64,000 bases of DNA from Globodera rostochiensis (GCA_018350325.1 JAEVLN010000016.1:1-64000); one strand, 5' to 3'; shown: positions 44,893-56,712, counted from the first letter of the stretch. A program made the numbers and translations. The notes: a model not told the origin generated them from the sequence alone.

Positions 44893-47800
44893 ATGGAGGA
44901 GATCGAAGGCTTCTGTTATGGCGGAGAAGTGATAGGCCACGGGGCTTTTGCCGTTGTTTACAAGGGACGTCATAAGGAGGTGTTTTGTTTGTTTGCGGCC
45001 AAGTGACCCAAAGCGTTTCAGACGAATAAGGAGGTGGCGATCAAAGCGATCGCGAAGAAGAACCTCTCCAAGGCAAAGAACCTGCTCACCAAGGAAATCA
45101 AAATTCTACAGGTCCGCGCATTTACAATTAATCGAATTAGGTATGTCTTATAAAGAGCTCAGCTCATCGCGATACAACATTGCGATACAACGATTGGAGG
45201 GCATCCCATGCAAAAGTTTTTGCTTCCAGGAACTGAAAGGACTCCAACACGAAAATCTGGTGTCACTTTTGCGCTGCGTTGAGACCAGTACTCACGTGTA
45301 CTTGGTGATGGAGTATTGCAACCACGGGGACCTGGCCGAGTACTTGTTCAGCAAACAGTCGCTCAACGAAACAACCATTCAACACTTTTTCACACAAATT
45401 GCTTGTGCGCTGGAAGCTTTGAACAGAAAGGCGATTGTGCACAGAGACCTGAAGTGAGTACGGACGATTTCTTTGGCTATTTGGTGCTTTTGCGGTAACG
45501 ATCAAATAAAAATAAATATCAGATTTGGGGAAGGGGTCGCAAAACGGGAAAGTACTAAACTAATTACGTATCGGAAAGGCACTCGTTTATGGTATTTTGT
45601 TTGTCCATAACTGACCCGTCTTTTGCATCTTCAAAGGCCGCAAAACATTTTGCTTTGCAACCCGCGCCATCCGCTGACTCCGATGTCCACTCAGCTGGTC
45701 GTTAAGCTGGCCGACTTTGGCTTTGCCCGCTCTCTGCCAGAAGGGATAATGGCGGGCACTCTTTGTGGCTCCCCAATGTACATGGCACCGGAAGTGATCA
45801 TGTCACACCAGTACGGTGCCAAGGCTGACCTTTGGTCCGTTGGCACCATTATTTATCAGTGTTTGACGGGAAAAGCGCCTTTTGTGGTACGGACGCGTCG
45901 TGGGGCATACTATTGATGAATTGAAATTAAGGCACAGACTCCCCAGGCACTCAAAAATTACTACGAAAGGCATATGGAGCTGAAGCCCAACATTCCCGAC
46001 TTTTGCTCGGCGGTGCTGTCAGATTTGTTGATGGGCCTTCTGAAGAAAAATCCGGGTGATCGGATTGAGTTTAGTGAGTCCTTGCTTTCCTAATCTACTA
46101 ATACAATTTCCGGGTTTGTGTGATTTTTGCTTCTTTTTCTTAGGTCAATTTTCTCGGATTCCAAATTTTTCAGCTTCGTTTAGACTCTTTTTTCAACCAT
46201 CCGTTCTTTACCACCGAACTGCCAACGTCAAATGCTTCGCCCTCGCGCCATTTGGTGCGGCAACCGTCCGCCGAGTTGCATGGACCTACTCAACAGACAC
46301 AAATGCGGCTTAAATTTCCCGGAAGTCCGACGCGGACCCTTAGCAACTGTCCGAACTCCCCACAACGGTACGGAACTGCGCACCAACGAATTCCGTCGGC
46401 GGATGGCAACAGAAATTTGGTGATTTCTGGTTCGATTAACTTTCTTTTGCCCACGTTTATGAGAGAAATGGTTTGGGAATCTATTTAAGTAGAATGAATC
46501 CAAATAAATTTTAAATTAGAGAGTCTTCGCTTTCAGCCTCAGTCAGCACGAAATGCTTATGCCCCGGGAGTGTTGCGGCGCCAAGTTCCGCCGTCTGCCC
46601 ACGCACGTGCCCCTTCCCATCCGCTGGCGAGGCCGACTTCGCTCGACCGTTCCCAAAACGCGGCAAATGTTGCGATGAACGATTCGAACGACTTTACTTT
46701 TCTTCCGCCTCTGCAGGAAGCGCGTCAGCTAACTCAGATTCACCAGACAAAAACGAATTCCCAGCAGAACCTCCAACACTCCGGCGGATCCTCCACAGGC
46801 TCATCAGAAAATCCCGTTAAGCAAGTTCAGGTTCGCTGCATTTCTGTTTTTGTGTTAATGGAATTTATTTGTTAGGTCCATAGCAGCACTCGCCCAAAAT
46901 CCAATGTCGGAAAGGCCGTCCCCGTGCCGAACAAACGGTACGCATTTGCCAAAATGGAAGAACGACGAAATGCGTCTAGCCGAAGTCATCCGATGGCACG
47001 CCAGATGAGTTTAGAGGAGCAGCAGCGGCAAGGAAAGGGAGCGAGTGTTTTTGGCGAGGATCAGAAGCTTAAAGAGCCCATTGCGCTGATTCCGTCTGTG
47101 GATGAAATCGAATTGCCTGAAAGTGGGCCTTAATTGATCGGGCCAGATTTGGCGTCGTTTTTTCGAACCAGAATTTAAGAAAATTCATTTAGCCCGCTTC
47201 ATTGTCTATGAGCAACATAAAGCGAGTGCTTCCCGTTCCGCGCTTCCGGTTGGTCCTTTCTCTGGTCGATTACGACGAAACACGGCCGTCACCGAGGAAC
47301 CTTCGACTTCAAACCCGAACAGAAGCGACACTTCCCCAGCAGCGACAATTCCAAAGTCATCGACCTGCGCTTTACCTTTGTCGTCGGTAGGAGGGCTACA
47401 GCAGAAAGAGGCGGAGAAGACGACGAAGAGAGAGTTGGACAACATTCGATTTCTGAATACATCGCCGCCGCCTTCCCCTTCTTCCATTCCTTTCGATGAG
47501 ACAAATGTTCAAACAAAACCCCAAATTAAAGTTGTCAATGAGCCTAGGGGGGCAGAAAGGTAATTGAGGGCTTTTTCAACTCGGCATTATTTCCACAACA
47601 TTTTAGTGAGATCGATGAAGATGAGATTGGAATGGAAGACCCGATCCAATTGCCATTCACGGAGGAGTACATGGGTATGGCGAGTCGAAGATGAATTATT
47701 TAAGAAGGCATTTGGACGTGTGCTTATTTGCACATTTTCAGAAGAGTCGGATGTCATTTCGCAAATGGCGGAGAGCGTCGGCGGTGACGGAATGGAAAAA

Positions 47801-48879
47801 CACAACGAGACGATGAAACCAGCGACGTCTGTCTTTGACAACGGCGAAATGACCGCAAACCGAACGGAGACAGCAACCAAAACTTCCTCTGCTGGCCGTA
47901 ACCAACCCTTTCCTAATAATTGGCTGTTCGATGCTCCTGACCCACCGCCGGAGTTGGAACAGGAAACGCTGCTGGAGGCCGGGCACAAGCAAATTCTGGC
48001 CAAATTACGTTTTGTTTTGGACCTAATCGAGGCTATTGCGAATGTTGCGGAAAACAAAGCGAATCCGATGGCTATTGCGATGGAGGGAAACAAACGGAGA
48101 CCGGTGCGATAATGCGCCTAAAATGAAAGGACTTTTTAAATTTTACTTTTCAGCAACGGCAGTATCAATCGGATGCTTATCGCCGAGCGGAGCAATTGGT
48201 GCTTTACGTCAGGGCTTTGCACGTGCTCTCTTCTGCACTCGTAATGGCTCAGAAGCAAAGTAATAAAAGAAAAAGTAAAAATAATTATAAAACACAACAA
48301 AATTAAGTTAATGCGGGTCTTTTGCATCCTTCGGCCGCCGTGCAAAACGTGCTGAATCAGCTCAACGAAAAATACCATTTTGTGCGTTACTCTTTTTTTA
48401 ATTTTGTAAAAATGCTTTCGAAATGTTTTTTCTGTTTAATCATGATCTATCAGTAATCACAGAATTTATCCCTTAGAAATATGCTTTCTGAATAGAAAAC
48501 GACGTAGACTTTCAATCCAATGAATTTCAGTGCCTAGCCCGTTCGCAAGAATTAGCTTCGCTGGGCATTCCCGGTCAAGACCCGCAGGCAATGGTCGTTT
48601 CAGCAGAGCGCATAATGTACCAGCACGCCATCGACCTGTGCCAATCGGCGGCGCTCGATGAGCTGTTCGGCAACCCTCATTTGTGTCCGAAGCGCTATCA
48701 AACCGCTTATATGATGTTGCACACGCTCCTTTACACAGTCAGCGAGAAGGAAAAGCCTTTTCTTAGATTCGATTTCCAATTTGAAGGTACAAAACGAGCA
48801 AGACAAAACCATTTTGCTGAAGTACAAAAATGCAGTGGAGAAGCGACTTCGTATACTCGGTTTGTCTCAGAGAAAATAG
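44893..48879 (+). CDS. unc-51: UNC-51/ULK/Atg1 autophagy-initiating Ser/Thr kinase
   Basis: Orthologue of C. elegans UNC-51 (ULK1/2), which starts autophagosome formation and acts in axon growth. Kinase exons 44893-44979 ([11 protein letters not shown] loop), 45022-45111 ([11 protein letters not shown], catalytic Lys; LLTKEIKIL), 45230-45453 ([30 protein letters not shown]), 45637-45886 ([49 protein letters not shown]), 45932-46073 ([16 protein letters not shown]) and from about 46184 (SFFNHPFF). Junctions checked keep phase, and all catalytic motifs are intact. A Ser/Pro-rich linker spans 46200-47600. The C-terminal ATG13-binding/EAT region follows: [84 protein letters not shown] and [15 protein letters not shown], ending [14 protein letters not shown] and TAG 48877-48879. 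The start is chosen to match MEQFDGF-type starts; an upstream in-frame ATG exists at 44863. Confidence 0.93.
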
Positions 48880-49334
48880 AACCCAGAGACAATCGAAGTC
48901 TTTAAACATTTATTGTCGTCTTTCTCCCGAAATTTTAAGAACGACAGGGACTTTGTGTGTCGGTGATCAACGACAAAACCTTTCTGAGGGAAAGTGAGCC
49001 TGTTTAAACCGCTGTTCGACAGAGTGCTATTATTACGGGTCTTTGCTCTGCTTATTTTGGCCAATTCTTTTCCTTTGTTAAGTATTCCCCAAGCAGAATG
49101 GTTTATACTTTTGTCGTGACTAAGAAATTTCGATGCCTAAGATATGAACCCAACAATAAAAAACTAAAGAATGGCTAAGCATTGTACAATCTCTAATGAC
49201 GGTCACATAACTTGCTGTTCGATTCGACCTGTTTGGTGCCACTTCCACTCGTTCAAGACAAAATGATGAAAATTTATTCTGACAATGGCGAGATTTGTTT
49301 TGCTACTCAATTTTGGGTCAAAAAGGCATTCTCT

Positions 49335-52251
49335 TTAGTCCCGCTGGCTGATCACGCCCGAACCCAGGTCGAGTTGCGAAATTTTGGACAATGCCTGTTT
49401 CTTCTGTAATTCCATAACGTCCTTGTTGCTGAGAAAGCGAATGTTGTGCTTTTCCTTGTACGCGTTGATATCCTCGCCGATCTTTACCACTTGGTTCTCC
49501 AGATCATCCACTCGTTGTCTGAACTGAAAAAAGGGTGCCATTTGGTCGATTGGTATCGCGTAACACACATTTTCTTGGGGGAATGGCAATTTAGGCAAAT
49601 CTTTTGTAAATTTATGCTAAATTTCAAGACAATTGGGCCCGGGAAAAATTTTGATGCCAAGTCGGGCTGGTCCCCCCTAGGGTTCGGATAATCGGGTTGG
49701 GGCCGGGCGGGCTTTTTTTCGGGCAACCCGAAAGTGGCCGGGCGGGCTTTTCCGGGCGAATATTTTTGGGTTTTTCCTCCGGGCGGGCTTTGCCGGGCGG
49801 GCTTTTTTTGATTTTTTGTCCGGGCGGGCTTTGCCGGGCGAATATTTTTGGGTTTTTCCTCCGGGCGGGCTTTGCCGGGCGAATACCGGGCTTTAGCCCG
49901 GATTTTGAAAAACATCCGAATACCGGGCGAATATTTAAAAAATTTTTTGAAACAGCTTAAAAGTTAGAGATTGATCATTCCTGATCATGTACGATATAGA
50001 CCAGGGATGTGTATCGTATCGTAAGCGTAAATATCGTAATTTAGAGCCTCGTATTTTCGCTAAAAATCACCCGTATCGTAATTTTTGAGGCCCCAGATTC
50101 GGGAGGGGGTCGGCGGTGCCGATAGGCGCCGCCGAGAAATTTTTGAATTTTTTACTCAATTTGTTAAGAGATTTTCATCCAAAATTTAAAAATATGGTAC
50201 CTTTCTTTTTGAAGTTTTTACGAATGCGAGGGCCCGGCGGTGCCGATAGGCGCCGCCGAGAAATTTTTGAATTTTTTACTCAATTTGTTAAGAGATTTTC
50301 ATCCAAAATTTAAAAATATGGTACCTTTCTTTTTGAAGTTTTTACGAATGCGAGGGCCCGGCGGTGCCGATAGGCGCCGCCGGGGAAATTTTTTTGATTT
50401 TTGATGACAATTTGTAAAGAAAATTGGTCCAAAAATTACGAATTTTGCAAAACAAAGGGGTTCCCTACTTGCAAAAATGACAAAAAATATTCGGAAAATA
50501 TTCGGTTTTTTGGGGCCGGGCGGGCTTTTTTCCGGGCTACCTAAAAGGAGCCGGGCGGGCTTTGCCGGGCGGGCTTTTTTTGATTTTTTGTCCGGGCGGG
50601 CTTTGCCGGGCGAATATTTTTGGGTTTTTCCTCCGGGCGGGCTTTGCCGGGCGAATACCGGGCTTTAGCCCGGATCGAATATTTCCTAGTCGGGCGCCCG
50701 CCCGGCCGAATGCCCGCCCGTTGCCCGCCCGACCCGGGCGCCCGTCCGAACCCTAGTCCCCCCCCCCCATTTTCTGAAAAAATAAAAATATTTTTCAAAG
50801 TCAATTAAAAGGTGTTTCAAGGGATAATTGGGGGGCGTAGAATCTGAATACGACATCCATTTAGACCAATACCAAAAACCCGAATTTAAACAAATTTCAA
50901 AAAATTCAAATTTCACATTTACTGCTCAAAGCCAAAAAAAAGAGCAGGTTCGATGTGGCCAGCAATTTGCATTTTTGGAGAGAAAAGTGCAGTGAATGGC
51001 GATTGGTGCATGTGAAATTTGAATTTTTTAAAATTTGTTCGAATTCGGGTCCGGGTTTTGGATTGGTCAAATGAATGTCAGTAGTAAACCCCTCCAACTA
51101 CTGATGTCATATTCGGATTCTACGCCCCCCAATTACCCATTTGAAATCTTGAAAAATGTTCGAATTCGGTTTGGGGTTCAACATTCGAAAATCCGAGCTC
51201 GGATTCGTGTTCTACGCATATTTTTACCCTAGAAACATGTATTTAAAATTATAAACATCCAAAATTTTTAAAAAAATTTCAGCCGGACCGCAATTCTTAA
51301 GGGTTGCCCAATTTTAGTCTCTCTTCAGTGGTTTCACCGGAAAATTTTTTGCGGATTCGTAATCAGCTTAATGAGAGGAATCGATTGGTCGTATCTTTTT
51401 TGGATCCGAACCACTCCCATATAGTCAGGCCCGTAGCCGGGGGGGGGGAGGCAATGCCCCCCCCCCCGAAATGTTTTTTGAGTAAAAAAAGGGGGGACCC
51501 TCTTGTTTTGCAAAATTAATAATTTTGGGCCAATTTTCTTAATAAATTCCATCAAAAAACTCAAAAACTTTTCCCGGCGGCGCCTGTCGGCACCGCCGGC
51601 CCCCCGATTCTTAAAAAGGTTTAAAAATTACCGTAGTTTTAAATTTTAGGTTGCAAATCTTTTAACAAATCGTTAAAATCTTCAAAATTTTCTCGGCGGC
51701 GCATCGGCACCGCCGACCCCCCCCCCCATCCCCACAGAAGTTTTCAAAAAAACTTGCATTTTAAATATTAAAAAATTTAACAAAAATCGAAATTTTTTTG
51801 GGCAAAATTGCTTAAGAAAAATTCAATAAACCCCAAAAATGCACCCCTAAGAATCGACTTTTTTTTGGTTTGCCTCCCGCGAAAAATTTTTCTGGCGACT
51901 GCCCTGCATATAGTGTAGAAATTCCACTAATTCTACAAGCGACCATAAGAAATTACCTTTTTGATCGTTTCTTCCAGCACCACAATCAGTTCCGAGGCCT
52001 TAAATTCGAAAAGGGTGTCGCCCACTTGTCGGAAACATTTGCGATCCGGCTCAAGGGTCTGTACCGTCTTGAGCACTGTCCTAAACAACAAAAGTGGGGG
52101 AAATACCATCCGAAACGCACATATGCTCCCTCTGCTCAGTCTGAATTTTGCTCAGATCGCTGATGGCGGCCTGCTGCAGTTCTCGAAGCTTTTGAAAACC
52201 ATTCACTATTTTTTGTTGCTCATTGGTTGCTGCAGAAGAAGTTGTCGACAT
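49335..52251 (-). CDS. pfd-2: Prefoldin subunit 2
   Basis: Subunit of the prefoldin chaperone, which hands unfolded actin and tubulin to the CCT chaperonin. Three exons: 52251-52121 (MSTTSSAATNEQQKIVNGFQ, KLRELQQAAISDLSKI), 52080-51957 (LEPDRKCFRQVGDTLFEF) and 49523-49335 (FRQRVDDLENQVVKI, AYKEKHNIRFLSN). They total 444 bases (147 residues), in phase throughout, about the usual length. It has the expected pair of coiled-coil helices around a central hairpin segment (RKCFRQVG...). The second intron is 2.4 kb and carries GC-rich interspersed repeats, unlike the very short introns elsewhere in the window. Confidence 0.9.
49690..50760. repeat. GC-rich interspersed repeats in the prefoldin intron
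   Basis: Two related blocks (49690-49935 and 50495-50700) of GGGCGGGCTTTGCCGGGCG words with the shared order TTTTTGATTTTTTGTCCGG and GAATACCGGGCTTTAGCCCGG. Between them a 124-base unit is repeated about 2.5 times (50108-50400). It contains CGGCGGTGCCGATAGGCGCC and TTTACTCAATTTGTTAAGAG. Confidence 0.85.
51570..51725. repeat. Two copies of the CGGCGGTGCCGAT interspersed word, inverted
   Basis: At about 51574-51600 and 51692-51715 the reverse-complement word CGGCGGCGCCTGTCGGCACCG (or a shorter form) occurs beside C runs. The same word occurs at 50111, 50235, 50359, 55711 and 56280. Confidence 0.8.
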
Positions 52252-52604
52252 TGGCAAATGTTTATGTTTTTGATGATTTTTGCGAAAATGAGTTCGATTC
52301 TTTGTTCAACAACTGTGACAAAAACGGTTAAATACGCACTAAATTGTTTATACAAAAGCAAAGTTTTGGGCTTAAAGCAAAAACTAACATTTTTCAGCAA
52401 AAGAAAAAGGTAAAAGTCAAGAATACCGGCGTATATTTTCTAATTGACTCGTAAGCAGCACTATGGGTCAAGCCCAGCAGCAGAGAAAAACCCCTGTACT
52501 ATCTCGCTTTTCCCTTTACTCTAACATGTTCTCTTCCAAAATAGCGCATCCATTAATGCATCACTTTCGATAATGCATTCATTCATGAGATAGAGGTAAA
52601 AATG

Positions 52605-53016
52605 GGTAAAAAGACGATTCGTTCCCGGCCGATTCGTTCACCCCCGATTCGTTCTCTTTTCAAAAGTTTTTTCGTTATAACTTCTTTCAAAGCTAACCAA
52701 ATCAAACATTTTTGGTATCATTCGAAAGCTTACAACTAGTAGAAGCTTTCAAAAGCAAAAGCTAAGCGATTGGCCAAATCTCAAAAAAGTTATGGCCAGA
52801 AACCGTTTTTTTGGCCACAATTGGCCATAACTTTTTTGAAATTTGGCCAATCGCTTAGCTTTTGCTTTTGTAAGCTTCTACTAGTTGTAAGCTTTCGAAT
52901 GATACCAAAAATGTTTGATTTGGTTAGACTTGAAAGAAGTTATAACGAAAAAACTTCTGAAAAGGGGAACGAATCGGGGGTGAACGAATCGGCCGGGAAC
53001 GAATCGTCCTCCGTCC
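52605..53016. mobile_element. 412-base palindromic (foldback/MITE-like) element with 9-base flanking repeat
   Basis: Nearly the whole element is one inverted repeat: GACGATTCGTTCCCGGCCG at the left matches its complement at the right, and pairing continues inward through AGCTTCTACTAGTTGTAAGC to a centre near 52807. GTAAAAATG flanks both ends (52596-52604 and 53017-53025), a possible 9-base target duplication. No protein coding capacity. Confidence 0.75.
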
Positions 53017-53105
53017 GTAAAAATGTGCATAATTTCACACCTAATTTTTTCAAAATTATCCAAACTCCGCCAAATTTTGGTAGGGGTAAGAAGGGAGCAT
53101 AAAAG

Positions 53106-53660
53106 GGTTCTAGTCCGGTTTATGCGTCCCATGAACTTTTATGCGTCCCATAGACTTTTATGCGTCCCATAAAACTTTTATGCGTCCGACGGAGTTCTAC
53201 ATCAGATTTTGTTATGTCTAAGATTTTTTCATCAAGTACTTGATTTTTGGTAATAGTAAAGCTGGTACCCACCATTTTAAAAAATGGTAATACTCCAGTT
53301 TGTTCCCCTCCGGGGTTCGAAATCGGTAGAAATGGAGGTCAGATTCGGATTCTAGGATTCAGATTCTACGCCCCAGAAAAACCTTAGAAACTATTTTCTA
53401 ACGACTTAATAAAGTTTTCATTTTTTGATTAAAAAATTGGACCCTCATTCTTTAGGCTTACCAAAAAATTTCTAAAGTAAAACATTTACACGGCATTATG
53501 GGACGCATAAAAGTTTTATGGGACGCATAAAAGTTTATGGGACGCATAAAAGTTTTATGGGACGCATAAAAGTTTTATGGGACGCATAAAAGTTTATAGG
53601 ACGCATAAAAGTCTATGGGACGCATAAAAGTTCATGGGACGCATAAACCGGACTAGAACC
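53106..53660. mobile_element. 555-base inverted-repeat element with 8-base target duplication
   Basis: Terminal inverted repeats start GGTTCTAGTCCGGTTTATGC and end with the complement. The subterminal parts hold repeated TTTATGCGTCCCATA units, 4 at the left and about 8 inverted at the right. CATAAAAG flanks both ends (53098-53105 and 53661-53668). Non-coding; MITE-like. Confidence 0.8.
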
Positions 53661-53687
53661 CATAAAAGCATGTCTGCAAATCATCAG

Positions 53688-54057
53688 ATTTATCATATGA
53701 CATCGTCTAATCAATGATTTCAATATGATTTTGAAAATTTTTTCAAAAAGCTGTTATCGCCTTTTATAAAAATCTTTTCAGGGGTCTAATGGGCCGTAGA
53801 AGCCAAACCTGACCTCTATTTTGACCGACCTCGCCGGGGCTCGAATTCGAACATTTGGTCAAAAATTCTAAATTTTCGAAAAATCAATATTGACCCTAAA
53901 TTGTTTAAAAAAACCCCAAAATACACCTAAAAAGGCAACTATTGATCGAATTGTGCCTTTTAAATGCTTTTGAGGCTAAAATTAATTTTTTGAAAAAATT
54001 TTCAAAATCATATATGTTGATATCATTGATTAGACGATGTCATATGATAAATCTGAT
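53688..54057. mobile_element. 370-base foldback element
   Basis: Arms of about 75 bases: CATCAGATTTATCATATGAC at the left and its complement at the right. Pairing continues through ATCGTCTAATCAATGAT and the TTTTGAAAATTTTTTCAAAAA part. No clear target duplication seen. Confidence 0.7.
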
Positions 54058-54811
54058 GTAATATTCGTGATCAGCGACCTCGATAACCCCCGATTACTTC
54101 TCAGAATTGCTTAAAACCTCCATTTATAAATAAAAAAATTCGGGACCAATGTAAAAAAATTTTAAAAAATTTTCGGCGGGACCGCAATTCTCCACCATTG
54201 CCGTCCCTTTCACCGCAACAAATAAAATATTTTCAGGCAATTTTTAGAATAAATTTTTTTTTCAAAAATAGGGTTGTCACCCCGTCACCGCAAATTTAGG
54301 CCATTTCTCGGGGTTTTCCCCGACCCCGACACTTCTAACCCCGACCCCAAACCCCATCCCCGACTCGGGGTCGGGGTTCCGACTCGGGGTCGGGGTTAAC
54401 ACGGACAAAATTCATTTTTATACGACAGTTTTTGTAAGCTTTTTTGGTACTTTCGCATTGTGCGACCCCCTCCCCAAATTTGCTGAAAACATCATATATA
54501 GGGTTTTCAAGGGTCCTGATCACGAATCTGACTATTTTTATCTGACAACATCTAAGATTTTGAAAATCTATGATTTTTTTTATTATTTTTACCATTAATC
54601 GCACAAACCCGGTTTTATAGGTTTTCTTAGGTGCTGAAAACATGGAACAAGCAAAAATTTTAGCGGGCTCAACCTTTAACCGGGTTTTGAACCAAATTTT
54701 GAAGTCCAGAGCTTAGGGGTTCATCCCAGGGTGGCTGTGATTAATGGTAAAAAAATAAAAAAATCATAGATTTTCAAAATCTTAGATGTTGTCAGATTAG
54801 TGATCAGCACC

Positions 54812-55966
54812 AGGGGTGCTCGTAACCATCAAAAAAAATTCGTAATAAGTAATCCGTAATTAGTAAAAGGCAAAAAAAATTCGTAAAAAGTAATCCGTAA
54901 TTCGTAAAAGCCAAAAAAATTCGTAAAAAGTAATCCGTAATTCGTAAAAGGCAAAAAAAAATTCGTAAAAAGTAATCCGTAATTCGTAAAAGCCAAAAAA
55001 ATTCGTAAAACACATCGAATCTCAAAATTTACTTCATATCATAATCAAAATTATAAAGTAGGATATTGTGGTGCCAAAAGAGGAGCTTCTAAGATTTTCG
55101 GGCAACAATTTCGTTCTCAGGTCGGTAACCATCAATCCGGCAGTCAGATGGGAGGGGTCGGCGGTGTGAAATTTGGCCAATATTTCATATATTTTGGGAA
55201 TTTTTCCAAATTTTTGAAAAATCAGGAAAACCTGGTACATAAGGTACTATGGCCACCCTGGCCACACCCCCGAAATAAAAAAACCATAGCGGAACCCTTT
55301 GTTTTGTAAATTTAAAAAATCCTGACTAATTTTCTGGGGTAAACCCAACTCATCCATGTCCAACTCCATGGAGCATAACTTGCTTCAACCTTAGTATTAA
55401 CGCCATTCGATAGATCTCGAAGAGTTGAAGCTAACATCAAGTTTGCAATTAGACAATTCGCAAAGCTTTAACTTGATGTTAGCTTCAACTTTTCTAGATC
55501 TATCGAATGGCGTTACTTTCTAAATCGGTTAAGGTTGAAGCGAGTTATGCTCCATGGATGAGTTGGGTATGGATGAGTTGGGTATGGATGAGTTGGGTAT
55601 GGATGAGTTGGACATGGATGAGATGGGTATGGATGAGTTGGGTGGGACCCCAATTTTCTTGACAAATACCGTTAAATCTGTTAACAAATTGAGTCAAAAT
55701 TCAAAATTTTCTCGGCGGCGCCTATCGGCACCGCCGACCCTCCCTCCGCCCCAAAAAACAGAAAATTACGAAAAAATTACGAATTTTTTGCAAAATTCGT
55801 AATAAGTAATCCGTAATTCGTAAAAGGCAAAAAAATTCGTAAAAAGTAATCCGTAATTCGTAAAAGGCAAAAAAAATACGTAATAAGTAATCCGTAATTC
55901 TTAACAGCCAAAACGCCGTAAAAGTAAGTAATTCGTAATTCGTAACTCGTAATTACGAGCACCCCT
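54812..55966. mobile_element. 1155-base nested element with 10-base target duplication
   Basis: Terminal inverted repeats AGGGGTGCTCGTAA / TTACGAGCACCCCT. Direct flanks GATCAGCACC at 54802-54811 and 55967-55976. Inside: direct tandem copies of a TTCGTAAAAAGTAATCCGTAA unit (about 43 bases) near both ends, an inner palindrome at 55345-55575, TATGGATGAGTTGGG repeats at 55550-55640, and a CGGCGGCGCC word at 55711. No transposase frame. It sits inside the older foldback element. Confidence 0.8.
55345..55575. repeat. Palindrome inside the nested element
   Basis: CTCCATGGAGCATAACT... and CTTCAACCTTAGTATTAACG at the left pair with sequence around 55490-55560. The centre lies near 55450 (TTAACTTGATGTTAGCTTCAAC and complement). 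Confidence 0.75.
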
Positions 55967-56624
55967 GATCAGCACCCTTGAAAACCCTATATATGATGAA
56001 TAATACTTGTGAATCTAACGAACCCCAAGCCAGGCAGCCACGTATTTAGGGGGGGGGGAGTACGTGGGGTACGTACAGGTAGGGTTGGACGGTACCGGGA
56101 CTTTTGGGAAAAACCGGCACCGGGACCAAGATTTTCAACCGGGACCGGGACTTTTCAAGGGAAATTTTTTTGTGTTCAATGGTAAAACAAAAAATTTTTT
56201 GTTATTCAAAATATCTTCCTCATTGTCTTTAACTTCAATTTTATCATATTTGGGATTCTGCCTTTTAGGTGGTGGGGGTCGGCGGTGCCGATAAGCGCCG
56301 CCGAGAAAATTTTTTGAAATTTTAACTCAATTTTGTTAAGAAATTTCATCAAAATTTTAGCAAAATTAAACATTTTGCTTCGGAATTTCGGGGAAAAATT
56401 GGTTACGTAAGAGTGGAGGATGTCCAGCGCCGCCGGAGAAGTTTTTTGAACATTTTAATGATATTTGTTAAGAAAATTGAAGCAAAAATTCAGGAAGATG
56501 TGATGAATTTATTTCAAAAATTCCTGTTTTAGCTCGCAATTTAATTAAAAATATTTAAAAATTTTTTTTATTACAGTATTAGGGGAATAAAATTATGTGA
56601 GTAGAGGAAAAAGGATAAATAAAT

Positions 56625-56712
56625 GTTTGTACTCAAGCGGACTCGAATCCGACACAAACATTTGACTTGCCGGAAGACAAACCACTAAGACACCAAGTTC
56701 TTTTGGGAGGCC
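56625..56712 (-). other. tRNA-like sequence, possible SINE fragment
   Basis: On the minus strand, GGTGTCTTAGTGGTTTG resembles an A box. About 35 bases on, GGATTCGAGTCC matches the pol III B-box consensus. The T-arm and acceptor stem do not pair properly, so I do not call it a functional tRNA gene. Confidence 0.3.

Larger units (their letters stand above)
54490..55998. mobile_element. Foldback element (about 350 bases) split by a nested insertion
   Basis: The left arm 54490-54600 contains CATATATAGGGTTTTCAAGG and TCTAAGATTTTGAAAATC. The inverted right arm lies in two pieces, 54735-54811 and 55967-55998, which join perfectly when the DNA 54812-55966 is removed (leaving one GATCAGCACC). The arms therefore once formed a continuous inverted repeat. 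Confidence 0.75.

Noticed and set aside
49484..50804. Gly/Arg/Pro frames over the GGGCGGGC blocks
   Set aside because: They lie in the prefoldin intron and translate only the GC-rich repeat.
54335..54643. 102-codon minus frame with lysine/phenylalanine-rich sequence
   Set aside because: Lies across an inverted-repeat element arm and a run of GGGGTCGGGGTT words; no coding features.
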